Origin: Actinomadura viridilutea
Lineage (GTDB): Bacteria > Actinomycetota > Actinomycetes > Streptosporangiales > Streptosporangiaceae
Reading direction: 5' to 3'
Assembly: GCA_003001795.1 (NCBI GenBank)
Contig: PVNI01000008.1
Coordinates: 62,001 to 126,000, forward strand
DNA length: 64,000 bases
Made by a program: the position numbers and the translations under genes. Positions 57,438-64,000 of the stretch are shown piece by piece (the first letter of the stretch is position 1; the number at the start of each line of letters is the position of its first letter). The notes beneath the pieces are model-generated. The model saw only the letters and a program-made list of their open reading frames with translations. It searched no databases and had not been told where the DNA came from.

Positions 57438-58241
57438 CTACGGCGTGCCGGATGACGGGGCGGGCTGGCAACGGGGGCACCAGAAGGTGGCCCGCTCGCC
57501 CTGGCCGGAGCCCTGGGCAGCGCGTTCGATGCGGGTGCCGCAGCGGCGGCAGGGACGGCCCGCGCGGCCGTACACCCAGTGCTCGTGACCGGGTCGCCGG
57601 TCGCCGGTGGTGATGTGGCCGTAGCGGTCCTTGTTGGCGTCCAGCAGCCGGTGCGCCAGCTCCACCAGCCCCGGCAGGTCGGGCACGGCGCCGGTCGGCG
57701 TCCACGGGTGGACGCCGCGCAGGAACAGCACCTCGGACTTGTAGACGTTGCCGATCCCGGCGAGGCGGCTCTGATCGAGCAGGGCCTCGCCGATCGCCCG
57801 CGCGGGCTGCTCGCGCAGCCGCCGGACGGCCTCGGCGGCCGACTCCGCGCCCCACGCGGCGTCCAGCAGGTCAGGGCCGAGATGCCCGACGGCGCGGTCC
57901 TCCTCGGCGGTGCGCAGCAGCTCCACGACGCCGAGGGAGTAGCCGAGCGCCAGCCACTCGGCGTTGCCGAGGACGAGGCGGATGCGGTGGTCGCGCGGCA
58001 CCGGCCCGGCCCGGCGCACCCGCCACACGCCGTCCATCATCAGGTGCGTGTGCACGGTGACGCCGCCGTCGACCCGCACCAGCAGGTGCTTGCCGCGCGC
58101 CACGGCCTCCAGGACCGTGCGGCCCCGCAGGTCGGCGGTCGCCAGCCGGGGCACCCGGAAGTCGCTGCGCGTCAGGGGACGCCCGGCGAGCGCCTCGTGC
58201 AGGCGCCGGGCGGTCTGCCAGACGACGTCGCCCTCGGGCAT
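57438..58241 (-). CDS. Fpg/Nei-family DNA glycosylase (Nei2-like)
   Basis: Removes oxidised bases. MPEGDVV supplies the catalytic Pro2 and Glu3. ARGKHLLV has the beta-turn Lys, ALLDQSRLAGIGNVYKSEVLF the helix-two-turn-helix, and CRRCG...CPRCQ the C-terminal zinc finger. It has 267 residues. It resembles the actinobacterial Nei2 group more than Fpg. It lies upstream of the Rrf2 gene's end by 25 bases but on the same strand. Confidence 0.9.
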   Translation of the reverse strand: MPEGDVVWQTARRLHEALAGRPLTRSDFRVPRLATADLRGRTVLEAVARGKHLLVRVDGGVTVHTHLMMDGVWRVRRAGPVPRDHRIRLVLGNAEWLALGYSLGVVELLRTAEEDRAVGHLGPDLLDAAWGAESAAEAVRRLREQPARAIGEALLDQSRLAGIGNVYKSEVLFLRGVHPWTPTGAVPDLPGLVELAHRLLDANKDRYGHITTGDRRPGHEHWVYGRAGRPCRRCGTRIERAAQGSGQGERATFWCPRCQPAPSSGTP

Positions 58242-58266
58242 GGTGCGCCGCCCTTGCGGGCGTCCC

Positions 58267-58731
58267 TCAAATGAGGGACGGGCTCTCCCACGCGGCCGGG
58301 TCCTCGGTCAGCTTGCGCACCGGCTCGGGCAGCTCGCCCGACGCGATGTGGGCGAGGGTGACCCGCTCCAGGATGGCGCGCTCACTGGCGCGCAGCGCGA
58401 TCCACACCTCCTGCAGCGAGCGGGCCGGCCCCTGGTAGCCGACGTGCTCGGGGCGCTCGCCCCGCACGCCGAGCAGCGGCCCGTCGATCGCGCGGATGAT
58501 GTCGGCCAGGGAGATCTGGTCGGCGGGCCTGGCCAGCCAGTAGCCGCCTTCGGGGCCGCGCTGGCTGCGGACCAGGCCGGACCGGCGCAACTGGCCGAGG
58601 ATGTTCTCCAGGAACTTGGGCGGGATCTGCTGCGCCTCGGCGAGCTGAACCGCTGTCACCGGGTGACTCCCGGCCACAGCCAGCTCCGCGGCGGCCCGCA
58701 GCGCGTAGTCGACCCGGGCGGACAATCGCAT
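58267..58731 (-). CDS. Rrf2-family regulator lacking cysteine
   Basis: A 154-residue Rrf2 protein: MRLSARVDYALRAAAELAVAG, HTH LAEAQQIPPKFLENILGQLRRSGLV, and RGPEGGYWLARP. No Cys occurs anywhere, so it cannot hold the three-Cys iron-sulphur cluster of IscR/NsrR. The ATG at 58731 starts the conserved sequence; an upstream ATG adds 13 unconserved residues. Effector unknown. Confidence 0.88.
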   Translation of the reverse strand: MRLSARVDYALRAAAELAVAGSHPVTAVQLAEAQQIPPKFLENILGQLRRSGLVRSQRGPEGGYWLARPADQISLADIIRAIDGPLLGVRGERPEHVGYQGPARSLQEVWIALRASERAILERVTLAHIASGELPEPVRKLTEDPAAWESPSLI

Positions 58732-58909
58732 GTGAGCATTATCCCTTGCCGATCGGACTGGTTGGGTCATACCCCCGGTCCCGGTGCCCGCGAGCCGCGG
58801 AGACCGGGACGCCGAGAACGGTGATCGGGCAGGTCGGCGCCCATGCGCTCGGCTGCGGCACGTCCTCCCGCGCCTCCGCCGCGGCGGTCGCGGGAGGACG
58901 TGCCGCCGG

Positions 58910-60367
58910 TCAGGCGAGGCCGAGGAGCTCGGCGGCGGCCTGGGCGTTGGCGTGGGCGGCGCCGTAGGTGGCCAGGTGGACGGCGCCGTCCGGACGCCAC
59001 ACCGGCAGCCCCATCTCCACCACGACGGTGTCGGGACGCGCGGCCAGCAGCGCCCGGGTCAGGGCGCGCTGGCCCGCGTGGCGGTGCGCGTCGCGCAGCA
59101 CGATCACCAGCCCCCGGCCGTCGGCGCGTTCGAGCACGGCCGTCGCCTCCTCCGCCGAGCCCTCGGCCTTGACCGCGTCCGGCGCCCAAGGGCCGAGCCC
59201 CCACGGCGTCGGGCCGACCGCGATGTTGCCGGTCGCGGCCACCTCCACGACCAGGGGGGCGCCCCCGTTGCCCCGCCAGTCCGGCAGCTCGCCGCCCGAC
59301 ACCCGCACGGCCCGGCGCGCGGCCTCCAGGCCGGTCGCGCGGTCGGCGGTGCCGGGAACCCGCTCGGCCAGCCAGTCCCGCAGCGCGCGGGTGCGCGCCG
59401 CCGCGTCCGCCAGCCGCTCCTCGGGCAGCCGCCCGCCGCGCACCGCCTCCACGATCGCCGCCAGCACGGCGCGCAGGCTGTCGTGGTACTCGCGCGACCC
59501 CAGGCACAGCAGGTCGGCGCCCGCGATGAGGGCCCGCACGGCCGCCTCGGGGATGCCGATCTCGCCGCTGGCGCCCTCCATGTCGAGCGCGTCGGTCACG
59601 ATCACCCCGTCGTAGCCGAGCCGGCCCCGCAGCAGCCCGGTGATCGCGTCGGGGGAGAGCGTGGCGGGGATCCCGGCGGTGACCGCCGGGAGGTCCAGGT
59701 GCCCGGTCATCACCGCCCGCGTGCCCGCCTCGATCGCCGCGCGGAACGGCACCAGCTCCCGGCGCTCCAGCAGCTCCATGTCGGCGTCCACGATCGGCAC
59801 GCCCAGGTGGGAGTCCTCGACGGTGGCGCCGTGGCCGGGGAAGTGCTTGGCGCACGCGGCCACACCGCCCTCCTGCGTGCCGGCCACGGCGGCCGCGGCG
59901 TGCCGGGCCACCAGCTCGGGATCGGAGCCGAACGAGCGGGTGCCGATGATCGGGTTGTCGGCCGCGGTGTTGACGTCCACCGACGGGGCGAAGTTGAGGT
60001 TCACCCCCACCTCGGCCAGCTCGGCGCCCAGCGACCGGTACACCCGGCGGGTCAGCTCCGGGTCGTCGACGGCGCCGAGCGCGGCGTTGCCCGGATACGG
60101 GCTGGCCGTCACGTGCCCGGTGAGGCGGGTGACGTCGCCGCCCTCCTCGTCGATGGTCACCAGCGGGTCGCCCGCCTTGCGCAGCTCCGCGGTGAGCGCG
60201 GCCAGCTCCTCGGTGCCCGGCACGTTGCCGTTGATGGCGAAGACGGTGACACCGCCCAGGCCCTTCTCCACCTCCTCCATCAGCCAGCGGGGCGGCAGCG
60301 CCCCGGGGAAGGCGGACAGCAGCGTGCCTCGCGCCAGCCGTTCGATCTCCGAGTCGCTCATCGACAT
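58910..60367 (-). CDS. GH3 beta-N-acetylglucosaminidase (NagZ-like)
   Basis: Cytoplasmic glycoside hydrolase family 3 enzyme (485 residues, no signal peptide). Motifs: KHFPGHG at 174-180 with the Asp185-Ser-His187 general-acid dyad typical of NagZ, and nucleophile Asp259 in VTDALDM. A C-terminal alpha/beta domain follows from about 380. It is the last gene of the sugar operon and would split imported N-acetylglucosamine oligosaccharides. ATG at 60367 follows a G-rich run. Confidence 0.88.
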   Translation of the reverse strand: MSMSDSEIERLARGTLLSAFPGALPPRWLMEEVEKGLGGVTVFAINGNVPGTEELAALTAELRKAGDPLVTIDEEGGDVTRLTGHVTASPYPGNAALGAVDDPELTRRVYRSLGAELAEVGVNLNFAPSVDVNTAADNPIIGTRSFGSDPELVARHAAAAVAGTQEGGVAACAKHFPGHGATVEDSHLGVPIVDADMELLERRELVPFRAAIEAGTRAVMTGHLDLPAVTAGIPATLSPDAITGLLRGRLGYDGVIVTDALDMEGASGEIGIPEAAVRALIAGADLLCLGSREYHDSLRAVLAAIVEAVRGGRLPEERLADAAARTRALRDWLAERVPGTADRATGLEAARRAVRVSGGELPDWRGNGGAPLVVEVAATGNIAVGPTPWGLGPWAPDAVKAEGSAEEATAVLERADGRGLVIVLRDAHRHAGQRALTRALLAARPDTVVVEMGLPVWRPDGAVHLATYGAAHANAQAAAELLGLA

Positions 60368-60409
60368 CCCCCCGCTCGCTTCGTGGCGCTGTCCGGGCGC
60401 CGCCTTGCC

Positions 60410-60679
60410 TTCTCACCTGCTCGCCGGTCGTCGGCCCGGAGAGGGCCGTGCCCTTCCGGCTCGCCCATCTGTGTCTCCCGCTCGCCCGCGGGACGCTGTG
60501 GAGGCGTCGTCGTCCCTCCTCGCTCCTTCGTCACTGGTCGGTCCAGGCGGCGCGTCTCTTCGTCTCGCTCAGCCCTGTCTCCCGCTCACCTGGGGGACGC
60601 TGTGCAGGCGCCGTCGTCTCTCCTCGCTCCTTCGCCGCTCGTCGGTCCAGACGGCGCCGCGCACCTCCGGCTCGCTCAC
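60410..60679. repeat. About 104-bp imperfect direct repeats
   Basis: Copies 60472-60575 and 60576-60679 share tgtctcccgctc, ggacgctgtg-aggcg and tcctcgctccttcg at the same places; 60410-60471 resembles the last part of a third copy. They fill the 308-base gap between permease and GH3 genes and touch the permease stop. No gene is supported here. Confidence 0.6.
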
Positions 60680-61512
60680 CCCTTCACCGCCCCGGCGGTC
60701 AGGCCCGCCACCATCCGGCGCTGGACCAGCAGGAAGAACGCGATGACCGGCAGGGTCAGCAGCGTGGAGGCGGCCATGATCGGCCCCCAGGCGTTGCCGC
60801 TGCGGCCGAAGAAGAACTGCAGCATGATCGGCAACGTGTACTTGTCCTGGTCGTCGAGGAAGGTGAAGGCGAAGATGAACTCGTTCCAGGCGGTGATGAA
60901 CGAGAAGATGCTCGTCGCCACCAGCCCCGGCGCCACCAGCGGCAGCAGCACGGTGAAGAAGGTGCGGACCGGCCCGGCGCCGTCGATGGCCGCGGCGTCC
61001 TCCAGGTCGCGCGGCACCGCGGCGACGAACCCGCGCAGCATCCAGATCGCGAACGGCACCGCGAAGGCGATGTAGACCACCAGCAGCCCGGCCAGGCTGT
61101 CGAGCATGTTCAGCCGCTTGAGGTCCAGGAACAGCGGGATGACCAGCGCCTCGATCGGCACCATCTGCACCACCAGCAGCATGATCAGGAAGGTGGTGCG
61201 GAAGCGGAACCGGAACCGCGCCACCGCGGTGGCGGCCAGCAGCGCCAGCAGGCTCGACACCAGCACGGTGCCCAGCGCGAGCAGGGCGCTGTTGCGCAGG
61301 TACGCCCAGAACGGCACCTCGGCGATGCCGCCGTTCAGCACCAGGTCGAAGTGCTCGAGCGTGGGGTGCGCGGGCAGCGGCTTCGGCGTGGTGCTGAAGA
61401 TCTCGGTGTTGGGCTTGAACGCCGTCGACACCATCCACAGCACCGGGAACACGGCGATCGCGAAGACCAGCAGCCCCGCGGCGTTCAACGCGATCTTGCG
61501 CAGGCCCTTCAT
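60676..61512 (-). CDS. Sugar ABC transporter permease, second subunit
   Basis: Inner-membrane subunit of a CUT1-type oligosaccharide importer: 278 residues, six helices. The EAA loop is DLEDAAAIDGAGPVRTFFTVLLPLVAPG. The N-terminal VSTAFKPNTEIFSTTPKPLP is typical of the second permease. Its ATG overlaps the stop of the first permease (ATGA). No ATPase is encoded here; CUT1 systems often use a shared MsiK ATPase. Confidence 0.9.
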   Translation of the reverse strand: MKGLRKIALNAAGLLVFAIAVFPVLWMVSTAFKPNTEIFSTTPKPLPAHPTLEHFDLVLNGGIAEVPFWAYLRNSALLALGTVLVSSLLALLAATAVARFRFRFRTTFLIMLLVVQMVPIEALVIPLFLDLKRLNMLDSLAGLLVVYIAFAVPFAIWMLRGFVAAVPRDLEDAAAIDGAGPVRTFFTVLLPLVAPGLVATSIFSFITAWNEFIFAFTFLDDQDKYTLPIMLQFFFGRSGNAWGPIMAASTLLTLPVIAFFLLVQRRMVAGLTAGAVKG

Positions 61513-62495
61513 TCCGTCTCCCCCTGCCGCACCATGACGCGCACGTACACGGCGGTGACGACCAGCAGGATCGCCGTCAGCACCAGCGCGATCGCCGACC
61601 CCATGCCGAGCTTGGGATTGAGCGACCCGAACGCCTCGGAGTAGGCGTACAGGGACAGGTTGAACGCGTCCCGGTTCGCCATCCCCGCCATGATGAAGAG
61701 CTGGGTGAACACCTTGAAGTCCCAGATCACGCTCATCACGACCAGCACCATGAAGATCGGCTTGAGCAGCGGGAAGGTGATCTTCCAGAACGCGCGCCAC
61801 GGGCCCGCGCCGTCCACCCGCGCCGCCTCGTACAGCTCGCCCGGCAGGCTCTTGAGCCCCGCGAGCACCGAGACGGCCACGAACGGGCACGACTGCCACA
61901 CCACGCACACCGTCAGCACGGTGTAGGTGGGCAGCGGGCTGGCGAACCAGTTGAAGTCGCTCCAGCCGCCGCCGACCAGCGCGTCCGGCAGCAGGTCCAG
62001 GAACCAGTTGACCAGTCCGCCGGTGGTGCCGAACAGCCAGGAGAAGATGATCGCTGCGGTGACCGGCGGGGTCGCCCACGCCACCATCACGCCGCCGGCG
62101 ACGAACCGCGACATGCGCCGGCCGAGCCGGTTGAGCAGCAGGCCCGTCAGCGTGCCGAGCACGAGGGTGGCCGACACCGCCACGATCGCGAACAGCACGG
62201 TCTGCCGCAGCGTCTGCCAGAAGAACGGGTCGCCGAGGATCGCCTCGAAGTTCGCGGTGCCGACGTTCTCGGCGGGCTCGCCGCGCAGCTGCCGGTTGCC
62301 GACCTTCTGGAACGACATGATCCCGAGCTGGACCACCGGCCAGAACATCAGCACGGCGATGACGACGACGGTCGGCGCGATCAGCAGATAGGGGCCGTGG
62401 CGGCGGCCGGTTCGGCGGCGGCGCGGCCGCCGGGCCCGGCCGGAGGGTGCCTTCCGGCCGGGCGCCTTGCGCACCGCCGGGGCGGTGTCGATCAT
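61509..62495 (-). CDS. Sugar ABC transporter permease, first subunit
   Basis: CUT1-type permease of 328 residues. A very basic N-terminus ([24 protein letters not shown]) precedes six helices. The EAA loop is ELYEAARVDGAGPWRAFWKITFP. It pairs with the second subunit and is 15 bases from the binding-protein stop, so they form one operon. Confidence 0.9.
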   Translation of the reverse strand: MIDTAPAVRKAPGRKAPSGRARRPRRRRTGRRHGPYLLIAPTVVVIAVLMFWPVVQLGIMSFQKVGNRQLRGEPAENVGTANFEAILGDPFFWQTLRQTVLFAIVAVSATLVLGTLTGLLLNRLGRRMSRFVAGGVMVAWATPPVTAAIIFSWLFGTTGGLVNWFLDLLPDALVGGGWSDFNWFASPLPTYTVLTVCVVWQSCPFVAVSVLAGLKSLPGELYEAARVDGAGPWRAFWKITFPLLKPIFMVLVVMSVIWDFKVFTQLFIMAGMANRDAFNLSLYAYSEAFGSLNPKLGMGSAIALVLTAILLVVTAVYVRVMVRQGETE

Positions 62496-62510
62496 CGCGT
62501 CAGCTCCCGA

Positions 62511-63776
62511 TCACGGGTTGAGCAGCGTGTTGGCCTGCTCGTTGGCCTTCTTCAGCTCCTCCGCGGCGGGGCGGCCCTGCATGATGGCCTTGACCGCGTT
62601 CGGCAGCACCTTCTTGGCCTGCTCGAACTCGCCCCAGCCCGCGCTCATCGGCGGGAACTTGGTGTTGCGCGCGATCTCGGTGAAGGCCGCCAGCGCGGGA
62701 TTGCTGAAGCTGACGTCCGAGCGCATCGAGGAGAAGCCGCTGTAGTCGGCCCACGCCTTGGCGTTCTTGGCGTTGTTGAGGACGGTGATGTAGTCGAACG
62801 CCGCGTCCTTGGCCTTGCTGTCGGCCCACACCGCCAGGTCCGAGCCGCCCGCCATGACGGGCGCGTTGCCGCCGTTCTTGGCCGGGATGGGGAACACGCC
62901 CCACTTGTCGGCGTCCTTGTCGGAGATCTTCTTCATCTCCTTCAGCGCCCAGCTGCCGTCGATGTACATGCCGAGCTTGCCGAGCGCGAAGTCGCGCTGC
63001 GGGCCCTCCAGCTCGTTCTTGCCGATGTACTTGGCCGGGGCCACCTTCTCCTTGGTGACCAGCCCGGTGTAGTACTCGATGGCCTCGACGGCCTGCGGCT
63101 GGTCGAGCTTGCCGACGAACTTGCCGTTCTCCTTGACGGCGACCTCGCCGCCGTTGCCCCAGATGAAGCTGAGCAGCGCGTTGGTCTGGTCGCTGGGCGC
63201 GCCGATGCCGGGCACCTTCTTGGCGTCCTGGATCTTCTTGGCGGCGGCGGTCAGCTCGGCCCAGTTCTTCGGCGGCTGGATGTTCAGCTCCTCGAACCAG
63301 TCCTTGCGGTACCAGACGGCGCGCACGCCGCCGTACCACGGCACGGCGTAGGTCTTGCCGCCGGAGCGGTCGTTCTCCAGGGCGGTCTTGTTGAGCTTGT
63401 CGTGGTCGGCCCAGGACTCGAACCGGTCGGTGATGTCGGCGAGGCTGCCCTGCTCGATGTGGGACTGGACGTCGGTGTTGCCCAGCTCGGTGACGTCGGG
63501 GCCCTCGCCGCCCGCCGCGGCCTTCTGGAACGTGGTGGCAACTTGTGGCCAGGGCACGTACTTGACGACCACGTCCGTGTTCGGGTGCTTCTGTTTGAAC
63601 TCGGCCTCGACGCCCTCCAGGAATTCCGTCTGCTCGGGCGTCCCGTCGCCCATCATCCAGACCTTGAGCTGAGCGGGGCTCTGACCTGCGCCGTCGCTGT
63701 CGTCGCTGCCTCCGCCGCAGGCCGCGGCGGCCAGGGCGAGCGCGGCCGTGGCGGCCGCTGCCTTGATGTACTTCAC
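62511..63776 (-). CDS. Sugar ABC transporter substrate-binding lipoprotein
   Basis: Extracellular binding lipoprotein (421 residues). The GTG at 63776 after GAAAGGA begins a signal peptide with lipobox LAAAAC. The mature part is a family 1 binding protein (SBP_bac_1: FKQKHPNTDVVVKYVPW, GEGPDVTELGNTDVQSH, YAVPWYGGVRAVWYRKD). With two permeases and a GH3 it matches the recalled csnEFGH-type chitosan/chitin oligosaccharide cluster of Streptomyces. Confidence 0.9.
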   Translation of the reverse strand: MKYIKAAAATAALALAAAACGGGSDDSDGAGQSPAQLKVWMMGDGTPEQTEFLEGVEAEFKQKHPNTDVVVKYVPWPQVATTFQKAAAGGEGPDVTELGNTDVQSHIEQGSLADITDRFESWADHDKLNKTALENDRSGGKTYAVPWYGGVRAVWYRKDWFEELNIQPPKNWAELTAAAKKIQDAKKVPGIGAPSDQTNALLSFIWGNGGEVAVKENGKFVGKLDQPQAVEAIEYYTGLVTKEKVAPAKYIGKNELEGPQRDFALGKLGMYIDGSWALKEMKKISDKDADKWGVFPIPAKNGGNAPVMAGGSDLAVWADSKAKDAAFDYITVLNNAKNAKAWADYSGFSSMRSDVSFSNPALAAFTEIARNTKFPPMSAGWGEFEQAKKVLPNAVKAIMQGRPAAEELKKANEQANTLLNP

Positions 63777-63967
63777 TGGGGGTCCTTTCCGGCTCAACCA
63801 GCGGGCGGGCCTGCTCGACGTGTCGCGGGGGATGCGGCGGAACCGGCGGGGAAACCCGTAGGGTCCCAGCCATGCCGCCGAATCGCCCTCGTGACACCCT
63901 GCTTCGGTCGGCGCTGTGGTGCGGCCTGGTCCGGCACCGGGGGCGGTCCGGCCGCTTGGGCGTAAAC

Positions 63968-63988
63968 TAACAAGAAAGTTTCCTAAAC
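63968..63988. promoter_or_regulatory. CsnR-type operator near the window end
   Basis: The half GAAAGTTTCCTAA is perfect against the recalled CsnR box (TTAGGAAAGTTTCCTAA); the left half is imperfect (acaagaaa). It lies about 190 bases upstream of the binding-protein gene. A ROK regulator gene would be expected just beyond the window. Confidence 0.5.
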
Positions 63989-64000
63989 AAAACCGTCTGT

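Noticed and set aside
60569..60680. Coding extension of the permease through the repeats
   Set aside because: The permease ends at a proper stop with normal length; the repeat frames encode charged low-complexity peptide only.
62397..63965. Open frame antisense to the binding lipoprotein
   Set aside because: Shadow of the sense gene, which has a signal peptide and family motifs.

Overview
The window is about 64 kb of very GC-rich DNA with many GTG starts, tightly packed genes, GTGA/ATGA stop-start overlaps and actinobacterial marker genes (ClgR, an IF2 with a long Pro/Gly-rich N-terminus, RNase J after dapA, KstR2-like operators). It is a chromosomal segment of a filamentous actinomycete. 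Protein styles fit Streptosporangiales/Thermomonosporaceae (Actinomadura or Thermomonospora type), but the genus is an inference. I see no prophage, CRISPR array, intact insertion sequence, rRNA or tRNA.

Layout. 1-2.3 kb: a Pth2-type peptidyl-tRNA hydrolase and two hypothetical genes. 2.5-8.1 kb: a xylose-type sugar ABC importer (binding lipoprotein, ATPase, permease), a second closely related ATPase and a ROK regulator, with a CRP-type site and inverted repeats in front. 8.2-14.6 kb: a small catabolic island (flavin reductase, Ltp-type thiolase fold protein, DUF35 protein, FadD-type ligase, degenerate PaaK-like protein, luciferase-like monooxygenase). Three promoters in it carry the same operator, CCAAGC-N4-GCTTGG. 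14.6-17.6 kb: a flippase-like membrane protein, a coiled-coil protein and two ferritin-like proteins.

17.8-33 kb is the conserved translation and RNA block: rimP-nusA-ylxR-infB-ylxP-rbfA-DHH phosphoesterase-truB-ribF-rpsO-pnp-M16 peptidase-dapB. 33-42.9 kb is an accessory stretch between dapB and dapA: transglutaminase-like protein, orphan ModA, ung, menA, a drug exporter, a GNAT, a CGNR regulator divergent from a VOC protein, and a MocR regulator divergent from an EamA transporter. 43.1-55.1 kb is a second conserved block: dapA-RNase J-ftsK-rodZ-like-rimO-pgsA-cinA-clgR. It is interrupted between pgsA and cinA by a DUF1990 protein, a LuxR-type HTH remnant and a zinc-ribbon protein. 55.2-58.7 kb holds dps with a stress-sigma promoter, an F420-type luciferase-like oxidoreductase, a Nei-type glycosylase and an Rrf2 regulator. 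58.9-64 kb is a second sugar system (binding lipoprotein, two permeases, GH3 beta-N-acetylglucosaminidase) read leftwards, with a CsnR-type box at the window end.

How it works together. The two sugar systems look ROK-controlled and catabolite-linked. The 8-14.6 kb island looks like one regulon that activates and cleaves an acyl-CoA or ring substrate with flavin-dependent oxidation. The least described parts are that three-promoter regulon, the MocR/EamA promoter with overlapping start codons, repeated leaderless-type starts (TANNNT-N7-ATG) on dapA, ftsK and rimO, and about 104-bp repeats inside the second sugar operon. No functional assignment here was checked against a database.
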